64,000 nt of DNA from Sitta carolinensis (lineage: Eukaryota > Chordata > Aves > Passeriformes > Sittidae): contig JAVUNC010000006.1 in assembly GCA_032173965.1 (NCBI GenBank), forward strand, positions 17,458,028-17,522,027, written 5' to 3'. Both the position numbers and the translations under genes were made by a program. This document shows, in pieces, positions 14,301 through 64,000 of this stretch. How positions within the stretch are numbered: the first letter of the stretch is position 1; every line of letters starts with the position of its first letter. The notes beneath the pieces were generated by a model. It ran no database searches, was not told the origin of the DNA, and saw only the letters and a program-made list of their open reading frames with translations.

Positions 14301-14940
14301 ATATAAAGAAATAAAAAGTAACCAGGTAAAAGAAGTCTAAGAGCAATAATCACCTCCCATCTACTCATAGGTAGTTGAATATTTTCTCTTTCTTTTTTTA
14401 TTCCCAAGTGTATCTCATTACAGTTTAGCTGTGGTTTTTAACTTGCCATTCCAAATATGCTTCTTTATTTCAAAGAAAAATCACTTTGATCTAGAGATAA
14501 AAATATTTTGTTTGCCTTCTCTGGTTGGAATTAAACCAGAATAATTTTTACTTATGAACACGTTTTTTTCCTTTGCCTAACTTTTCTAAGGAACTTTCAG
14601 GATCTTATTTATATTCAAATTTAAATTTTTTTTTTTTCTATGCAACCTAAGCTTTTTACTTCATAGCCACTCGTTGTCCAATATTAATTATCAGTTAAAA
14701 TGCTAATCATTTCAATGAATGTATCTTACTATTGTCTTACGGATTAATGCTTTTGAACTCAAAGTGGGACATTCAACCCTCTTCCTATGCAGCATTATTT
14801 TATAATTTAGTTGGAAGTGGCTGCCTGTAAGTTGCTTGGCAGCACTGCTCCGTGACCTCTGCTGACTAGAAGCTGCGAGAAGTACTATATCCATTTCTAG
14901 CTGCTGGCGTCCGCTTCTATATTTAAAAAGAACTTACAGC
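10787..14940. other. Intergenic sequence, no gene seen
   Basis: Contains the A42 tract and AAAT-rich patch near 12090-12122. No coding or RNA gene is supported. Confidence 0.65.
11313..11354 (+). repeat. Poly-A tract, 42 bases
   Basis: Uninterrupted run of 42 A followed by GAGAGA and more A. No retrocopy body is recognisable upstream. Likely a slippage-expanded homopolymer; exact length may vary or be mis-assembled. Confidence 0.95.
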
Positions 14941-14945
14941 TTTTT

Positions 14946-14953
14946 TATAAAAA
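14946..14953 (+). promoter_or_regulatory. Candidate TATA box upstream of the CpG island
   Basis: TATAAAAA lies on the plus strand about 100 bases before the CpG island. A start site about 30 bases on would put the island in the first transcribed 250 bases. In AT-rich DNA such a match is common by chance, so position is its only support. Confidence 0.25.
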
Positions 14954-15049
14954 TAGAAGGCAGGGGGGAACCTTATCCTTCTGATACACCGAGCAATTAG
15001 CAGCACTGGAAACTCCAAAACATTCTGACATCAGGCAGAAGGAGGCTCG

Positions 15050-15240
15050 GTGCCTGCCTTAACTGAAGGGCCGCGTTTTCCGCGTCGAAGATGCCGCGGC
15101 GGGGGCGCTTCCCCGCTCGCCGCCGGCCGGGAGGGGGCGAGGCGCGCCCGGGCTGCGGCTGCCGCGCTCCGCCGGCCCCGCGGCGAGCCGCCGGGCAAAC
15201 GGCGACGGCTGCGGGAGGAACGACTCGCTCATACGTTAGC
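15050..15240. promoter_or_regulatory. Isolated CpG island (orphan)
   Basis: About 190 bases of extreme GC content with more than 30 CpG dinucleotides by eye, set in AT-rich DNA with abrupt edges. It ends in a 19-A run (15245-15263) and an A/T-rich patch. No coding exon or known gene start is next to it: the nearest PRKD1 sequence is its 3' end, 6 kb away. Possible roles are a promoter for an unannotated non-coding transcript or a regulatory/polycomb-type island in the intergenic region. The 73-residue open frame through it is a composition artefact. Confidence 0.75.
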
Positions 15241-15354
15241 TACTAAAAAAAAAAAAAAAAAAATAAAATAAATAAAATATGAAAACAACAAAAAACCGCA
15301 CACCGCGCAAAAATCCCAAAGGATGAAAGTATGTCGGTAAAGGAGTGAAATCGC

Positions 15355-15620
15355 GCAGCCTCTTATTTTACGATTATCATGCAAATCAGACAAAATACGC
15401 TAATGGTTACTGGATGGCTCAGAAAATTGGCAGTGCCCTGGCATTTTTTGTCTTTGATCACTGGTTTGAGCTCAATCTAGGATTGTGATCTTACACACTT
15501 GGCTCAAAAGAGATGCTTTGGTGGTTTTAAGCAAATGCGTGGTTGTTTGCATCATAAAATGATGACAGCTACTTGGCAAAGCAATTTGAAAGAGGAGGCT
15601 AAGGCTTTGTCTGAACAGTA
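15355..15620. promoter_or_regulatory. Possible enhancer-like segment beside the CpG island
   Basis: This stretch carries a perfect POU octamer ATGCAAAT (15379-15386), a TCF/LEF-type CTTTGATC (15452-15459) and a TTGTTTGCAT forkhead/POU-like motif near 15543. It has a balanced, non-repetitive composition unlike the surrounding AT-rich filler. Function is inference from motif density only. Confidence 0.3.
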
Positions 15621-15624
15621 AAGT

Positions 15625-18600
15625 TAGGCTACTTATGAGAGTTTAGTTCAAGTGATAATATTGTCTGGATCTAGTCACACTTGTGTTCCTATTTTTGTAT
15701 GAGTAGTGATTTAACCACTATAGTTATAAGATACTTTTGTGCTCATAGAAATACTTTAGAAGTTATGCCAATATAATTTTACTGATAAAAGCCCAAGCTT
15801 AGCCAACAAAAGAGTACAAATATTGAGAGAGGATTATTGAGAGTAATAAATGATTTTCATCACCTTTAAGGCTATGAATACATGAATAAATCTGCTCAAA
15901 ACAAATTAGACAGGGAATATGTGGATCAAGGTTTTAAATATGTGTGATAGGAGAGCTATTAAGCATGCAGAATATTGCAGCATTTAAAATAGTAGTCCTG
16001 CATGCTCTGCAGTACCTTGCCTACACTCTGTTGTCTCCTTCCCAGAGTTATGAGGTTATAATCTTCATATGCTGTCTGCTATAAGAAGACAGTCTCCTTC
16101 CTTTGGTCCAAAAGCTGCCTGAGCCTCCTCACAAGCAAAAGCATGTAGCAGATCTACAGTAAATGTGGAAACAGTTGGTTTGTGAGATGAAAAAGGCACT
16201 GCAAGGGCTTGAGCAAGGGCAAAGCCCTGAGGCTTTTAAAGGAGGGGCAGGGATTTCCCCCCGCCCCAGGAACCGGAGCCCAGTCACAAGATGCTTCCAG
16301 GGACAAACAAGGTCAGTTTTGACTGTTAAGCTGGGAAACTAGACACAGAAGAAATTATATTTCTAGTACAGTTGCTGACACCTCTGTCCTCTTAATCAAG
16401 AGTAAATTATGCCATGCAACCTTGCTTCTTTTTCATATAGCATTGTGAAGGATCTTACTGCTGTCACCAATCATTGACAGACAAGTCTCGTGTGTGCATT
16501 TTTTACTGCCTTGAGCTCCATGTATTGCACAGAGACAGGATGTGCACAGGTGAAGTTTAACATACTATGAAACTATATTCTACTTGTCACAGTACTCTGT
16601 TAGCAATGTGCTGAGAGATTTGTGCTAAACAGTGCTGGAAATCCATGGATCTGCCATGACTAATGCCTGTCATTAGGACTACAAGGGCTGTGCCTTCATT
16701 CGGCAGTCAGCCTACAGACACTGTGACCTCCGAGGCAACTGTGGTTATAGTTACAGGGAGTCTGTGTATTTGAGTACTTTAAATGTGGACAAAGAGATTT
16801 TTTGTAAATGGATTATAATTCACATTTTATGGACACAGTATACCCCTTGCCTCCCACAGAACATCTCATCTAAGGGCCTTTGGATGCATCTAAGTTAACT
16901 AGAAATGTGAGAATATATCACTTAGTGTGCCTGCCTTTTATTTGCTTTGGGTTCAAGGTTACTGCTCCCTGTGCCCAAGTCATTCATTTACTTTCTTTGT
17001 CAGTTTGCCATCTACAAATGTAGTTAAATATAGAAACATAATGAGGAGCCGACTGAGAATATTGTACATTCCTGCATATTTTTGAATATTGCATTTTCCA
17101 AGTGTCAGTAATCAATAAGAAGACTAAGATATGCCAAGATAATATCTGTCTGTGTCCTGAGACTGATTTTTTATTAATGTGAGCTTGTTTAGAGCAAGCT
17201 AGTTCATGCAGGCAAACTTATGTTACCTCAGCTGTAAAGCTCAAACAGTTGTATTCTTTTTCACGGGCAAGGGGCTAATAGTCATAAATTTTTAGAATAT
17301 GTAAAAATATTGTGCATCTCAATTGTTGCAAAAAGGGGAACAGGTAAACTGGATACCTAGCAGTTTTTCTTTGTGCTCTTCCCAATTTCTTCATATGCAT
17401 ACAGGTTCTTAATCCTAAAACTTTCTCTGAATTTCCTGAAATGTAGTGATCTTGAAAGCAACAGTATATGGAATTTTTCCTTCATCTTTTACTGGGCTCT
17501 GAGAACGAGAAGCAGTATTTGAACTTGAAATAAATACTTTCCTATGGCTGTTTGTTCAGTAGGAACTCTTCCAACTTAGTGTATATGCATATACATACAT
17601 CTGCATTTTTTAGCCAAGAGAGGCTGTTTTCAGACCACAATGAATATGAAAAGGCCACTATCAGAGTGAAAGAAGTTAATCTTAACTGGACCATTTTCCA
17701 GATGGAATTTTGATGTGTAAAACTTCCCATTAGGAAAAGGAAGTCAAGTTCAACGCAGGAGCATTAAAATTGCTCCTTATTTCCCTAAGAAAAACTACAG
17801 TCATTATGCTTTACTAGTAGGCCATGGTTTGCCTATTAGAGGTTTTCCAGTCTGGAGCTGTGAGCCAAATGCCTACTCTAACTTTTCACCACTTAGTGCC
17901 ATGCATATTCTTGATTGTACTTCCATTTGGCAGATGACAGAGTAAAGCCTGTGGATACATATATACATTTTACATGAGCATGGGCTTTTAAATTCACCTT
18001 AATTGTTATTTTTATTAAGATTCCTATTCATAACACGTAGTGGTCATCTGTAGTGAGCATAGCGATGCAATGCCATGAGTAAAAGTGGCAAGCTTAGACA
18101 CCTCAGCCCTGCCTAATTAGTCTCTGAAGACCTTAAAACCTATTTCAGAAGAAATCAGGGAGCCTAAAACACCTAGAAACCCTCAGGGATTCATGCTTGC
18201 AAGCATAATTCATTTTCAAGAGATACAGTTAAGCACTCTGATCCGTGACTTCTGGCACACTCAGCTACAGCAGCAGGATGCCCTCACCCTCCTTCCTGCC
18301 CCTTTTCCAGATGCCAGAGCTGGCAGAATGAAGCATCAGAGCTCTGATTCACAATTGGACAAATTAACTTAAACGTAAAAAGTGTGCTTTGATTCTTCTG
18401 AGTGTTAGCCAGAAGAGTCAAAATATTCTATTTTTGCTCTGTTATAAGGCCAGTAACAAACAGCTGGAGGCTGAGAGAGTAACATCTTAAACTGCTGCAG
18501 CTGTTTACTTGGTAAATGTGAGCCAGGTCCCTCAAGTCAATTTTTAGTTTCTTTAGGAATATGTCAGTTAAGTTTCCATGTATTAAATTCAGTGACCTAA

Positions 18601-19450
18601 CTGCTAAAATAACTCATGTTTTCATATGCCTAAGTCAACAGAGGAACCATAACATCTACTTGCTTTTCACAGGGTTGTTATTTGGACTCTCTGAAGACGC
18701 AGACCCCATTAAAATTGTCAGAGGTCATTACAAATAAGTCACTATTCCTTTTGGAAGTTATACAGACAACTATATAAGTTATAGTTGGCAAGTGTATGAT
18801 AAATTTATATTGAAAAATAGTTTGTCTTGATAGAAATACTTCAAGAGAATCTGCCAATTTTTGTCAAACTTTGGCAGCACACACATGCTTACAGATTTCG
18901 GCATTTGCCTTAAAGGCACTTTTCATCATGCCTGTTTTCCTTGTAGCTCCCCTGGTTGGCACCCTGCCTGGCAGATTTCTGCAGTGAGGCCTCAGGTGCT
19001 CCAGACTCACAGAAGAGATAGACTCCCTTAGTTTAGGGCCTTAGTGTTTAGATACCCATGCAAAACATTTCCTTTCATGGAGCCTTACAAAAGAGCAAAT
19101 TTTCAGTCTGAAACTGAAGTAGACTTTTATCAAATTATTTTTGTGAACAGCTGATGTTCAAATTTGTAGATGTGCTTAGTAAGGCAGCAAACTAGTTTAC
19201 ACTTCTTACGTGTGCTCCCTGTTTTCACTGAAATAAAACAATGATCCCTCAAGAAGCACAGACAAATATTATTAGACTCTGATTTAGCATTGACTCACTC
19301 CAGTTGCTAGAAACAAGGTAAGCAAAAAGTAAGGTGACATTGCCTCCCACTCACATGTCAAATTTGTCACCACTGGAAAGCACTTGATCTACCACAGAGA
19401 GTTCCCCGGGTTTACATTGACTTGGTTGGGTTCTTTCCCACCAGGCATGT
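15625..19450. other. Intergenic sequence, no gene seen
   Basis: Non-repetitive sequence of moderate GC content with no long open frame and no recognisable element. Conserved non-coding elements could be present but cannot be judged without an alignment. Confidence 0.6.
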
Positions 19451-19452
19451 GC

Positions 19453-19508
19453 ATGGATGCATGGATGGATGGATGGATGGATGGATGGATGGATGGATGG
19501 ATGGACGG
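19453..19508 (+). repeat. GGAT tetranucleotide microsatellite
   Basis: ATGG repeated about 11 times in perfect array (19461-19504) with imperfect flanking copies (GCATGGATGC before, ACGG after). It creates false open frames on the minus strand with His-Pro-Ser-Ile repeats. Confidence 0.97.
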
Positions 19509-19509
19509 A

Positions 19510-21445
19510 AGGTGACATGTGGCTGAGCAGCTGCACGACAGTTAAGCTGTACATATTTCACAAGTGCATGCTTTCTGCTTTTTGTTTTAGTTAAACAGGA
19601 CAAGATACTGGATAAACTGTTTCTGAATTACCAAGGATTGTAGAAGTGAAAATGGCAACTTAACATAAATAAGAAATTCGGATTTCCAATTCTGAAATTC
19701 CAATGATTGGATATTTCTCTGCACTCCACAGCTAAGTTTTGACAAAATAAACATGTCTTCAGATGTATGATTATCTGTACACATGTGCTTGATATGCATA
19801 GGATATGCTGTAGCAGAAAAGGAAATACCATCAACAGATCTTCAGGTCAACACTTACATGCAGCACAACCACTGCTGGTTTTGCTTCCATGATGCATGTG
19901 CAGGAACTGTTGGCCTAATGGAAAATGGTAAAGGCTATGGAAATATTACCACAGAGTAGCTTACCACTCCATTTTCCTGAGTAAAAAATACAAAGGAAAA
20001 TTATACAGGACAACACAACTCCAGATTTGCTTTGGTACAATTTGATGCTGATGTGTCTGGAAGAGCAAGTTTCCATTTAAGCTATGAGTTAGGAATCAGT
20101 GAATTCATCTGCCTGGCTGAAATGCAAACAGTTCAAATTTCACAGTGTAATATTTTTGAACAGCAGCAGCAAAAAATTTAATGTATTATATTCGCTAAAG
20201 GCAGATTATTTTTTGAAAAGTAATGAATATTTGCACAAGTTTCTTGAAGTGATGAGCTGCAGTGCTCAAAACCCCCCACAAAACAAATACAGACATGGAG
20301 AGGAAAAAAAAGAGAAATGTGCAGTAATAAGAATTCCTTGGAAACCCTGTTTAGTATCTAGTCAAAAAGTTTCTCAGGATAGAAATTTATTTATACTTTT
20401 GTCTCTGCTCCATTGACAAACAGTTTATTGAAAGTGCTCCATGAGATTGAAAGAGTTTATTAACATAGGTCTGTGCTTAGCAATCTCATATGCATGCTAA
20501 GCATCGTTATGGAAGAAATCAGCAGACGCTGGGGTTTAGTAGAAGTACTCAATGTTCTTCTTCCTTCACTAAAAGTTTCAGTTTTTATTTCTGTCACCCA
20601 GATTCAAAATACTTTTTAATTTTCTAGAGTATCATTTTTTCTGTTTGAATAGAGGTGCCTTTTCTTCACTTCCTCTGTAGTACATAGTAACTATTCAGCA
20701 GAGGTGCAAAATACTGAGGAAAATTTCTTCTGGCTTTAGTGATGTTATGTATCAGGAAAAATTTTCTCAGGACAAAACTCTTCTTCAAGGAAAGAATGGA
20801 TTTATCTACTGAACAGCTCATGACTGTACTATAAAGCCAATATTTGAGCAGTGGAGCTTTATGATATGTGGCTATTAGCTCTTATCTTTGCATACTTTTG
20901 CTTCTCATCCAATGTACCCTTACATTTTTAACCTCAGTCTTCAATACCTGTACATTGACTGTTTTTCTTCCAAGAGAGACTGTGGCACACCTCACTGTTT
21001 TCAGTGAGTTACTCTGTCAAGTTTTTCTATAGTGCAGCCTGAACATCTCTCACTGTTAAAACCAAATGGCTTAGTATTGGTAGTCTAAGGAATTGTTAAA
21101 AATGACAATTAGTACCTTTAAAGTTTTCAGGGGAAGAAGAGCAAAAAGATCTGCAATACCTTGTCAGTTCAGTGGAACTTAGTGGAAAAGCAGAAGCAGC
21201 ATATTTCCAAAAAACTAAAATTCCCTTAATGCATCCTCAACTTCCCCACCCCCTCTGTATGTTTCAAAACTGACTGAACAAAATCAGTCCAATTAGGTTC
21301 TTATAAAATATGTGTGATAGGTACAAAGGTTATCCAGCAATATTTTTCAACCTACCTCCACACTGTCCTCTTAACAATGAATTAATTTATTCTATGTATT
21401 TCTGATGCCACTCCAGGATTATTTTGAACAGAAAGTTTCATCAAT
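19510..21445. other. Region just past the PRKD1 3' end, no gene seen
   Basis: Holds the inverted repeat at 20474-20503. A 105-codon plus-strand frame (20099-20416) has no domain-like content. Confidence 0.6.
20474..20503. repeat. Perfect 9-base inverted repeat
   Basis: TGCTTAGCA and TGCTAAGCA are exact reverse complements separated by 12 bases that themselves contain ATATGCA. The arms resemble TGC...GCA half-site palindromes of Maf/AP-1-like sites. It could form a short hairpin or a paired binding site, and it lies about 950 bases beyond the PRKD1 polyadenylation signal. Confidence 0.6.
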
Positions 21446-21449
21446 GAAC

Positions 21450-22209
21450 CTATTTTAATAAGACTTTTATTGAAAACATACACAAAGTCAACATATTATT
21501 TAGCTTCTGAATGTACATATTAGAGAATATTCATAATAGAGAAGAATATTTTAAGAAAAGGGGAAATACAACTGCAATGCTGTAGTTTATATTTTACTAA
21601 GGCATTTAGGCTTAAGAGGAAGTTATACTGTGTGCATGTGTATCTATATACACAAGCACACAAATACACACACACATCAGGTTATCTGATTTTAAACTGT
21701 ACAATTCTATGCAAATCATTATTTTTTGCCTTTTCTATTTTTAGAACAGTAAATAAAGCTTTTATCCAAATGGTAGAAGTTGTTCACAGAACAGCAGTTA
21801 TAATCTACTCTTCAAGAGTTTGCTTACAATTACAATACTAACGATGCACAAAAAAACCCCCGAGATCTTCACGGGAAAGTTCTCTCTTACCAAAATGAGG
21901 CTCAAGTAAGAAAAACACTCGTTTGCAAAGGCACCGTGGAGACAGGTTTTAATACATTAAATACAACATGAATCATTCACAATAACAAGTTTAGTGTTTC
22001 TGGGAACTTTTGTAAATACAACACAGTTGGTCACACAAAAATGTTTCTGTTGATTTGTCTTGGCAACTCAGATATATCAACAGTGTAACAGCATAACAGC
22101 TTTGTTCCCATCTGACAGAAAATAATGGCAGTTCTGCAAGGCAAACGTTAAACCTGACCGTATGTATTTATTAATTCCACAGTGTTTTGACAGATTATAG
22201 GGATGCAAC
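21450..22209 (-). other. PRKD1: PRKD1 3' untranslated region (end inferred)
   Basis: The stretch runs from the TAA stop to about 15-20 bases past a canonical AATAAA, roughly 760 bases. It is AT-rich with no long open frame on the minus strand. An earlier AATAAA only 38 bases after the stop (22167-22172) could give a very short UTR but is probably too close. The 3' limit is inferred, not seen. Confidence 0.6.
21466..21471 (-). promoter_or_regulatory. Candidate PRKD1 polyadenylation signal AATAAA
   Basis: On the minus strand the sequence reads TTTTCAATAAAAGTCTTA about 740 bases after the stop codon. It is the best-formed hexamer I found in the region downstream of the gene. Cleavage would be expected at about 21445-21455. 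Confidence 0.5.
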
Positions 22210-63765
<41,556 letters not shown>

Positions 63766-64000
63766 CTGTAACAGTAAGATCATACAAAAAATTAATAGAC
63801 TTAGTAACATAACTACTGTTCTTCACTTATTGGGTACTTCATCACAGAACAAAGCAAAACTCCTTTTGGTTACTATGCTGCTGAACCTTGAATTTGGAAT
63901 TGTTCACTGCATATTTTGAAGACAAAAAAAGAGTGATGATATACCCTCAGACTACACTGACCACTGGAAAAAGCAGAAAGCTGCATTTACAAACCGGCAG

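Noticed and set aside
15050..15271. 73-codon Arg/Ala/Gly-rich frame on the plus strand
   Set aside because: It is the translation of the CpG island running into a poly-A (terminal Lys run); a composition artefact.
19351..19603. Minus-strand frames with repeated His-Pro-Ser-Ile
   Set aside because: Direct translation of the GGAT microsatellite.

Overview
The window looks like avian (at least sauropsid) nuclear DNA. It is AT-rich, contains CR1 LINE fragments with bird-type 3' ends, and holds one large gene whose short exons are separated by long introns with GT-AG (once GC-AG) boundaries. Nothing in it is bacterial, viral or plasmid-like, and I found no operon-type or obviously undescribed gene system.

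The single protein-coding gene is PRKD1 (serine/threonine-protein kinase D1, PKD1/PKC-mu). It is on the minus strand and occupies about 21.45-63.8 kb, running off the right edge. I place sixteen coding exons by splice sites and unbroken reading phase. They encode the last 786 residues: C1a zinc finger, 14-3-3-type Ser motifs, C1b zinc finger, acidic linker, PH domain, complete kinase domain and the regulatory C-terminal tail. The first exons (N-terminal region and promoter) lie beyond the window, probably two of them by comparison with the 18-exon human gene as I recall it. A 3' UTR of roughly 760 bases ends near a canonical AATAAA.

Layout: 1-21.4 kb is intergenic sequence beyond the 3' end of PRKD1. 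In other vertebrates this side faces FOXG1 across a gene desert (recalled synteny). It holds two CR1 fragments, simple repeats (A42, T23, a GGAT microsatellite), and an isolated, very sharp CpG island at about 15.05-15.24 kb preceded by a TATA box. From 21.45 to 63.8 kb is PRKD1. Its two largest introns (50955-62789 and 24666-33731) each carry a CR1 piece, and the others hold little beyond microsatellites.

Points most worth a second look: the GC-AG intron inside the kinase domain, a 27-base in-frame alternative acceptor before the acidic linker, a speculative in-frame alternative first exon that would give a kinase lacking C1a, and the orphan CpG island with an octamer/TCF-like stretch beside it. 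All calls come from reading the sequence and remembered family knowledge; no search was run.
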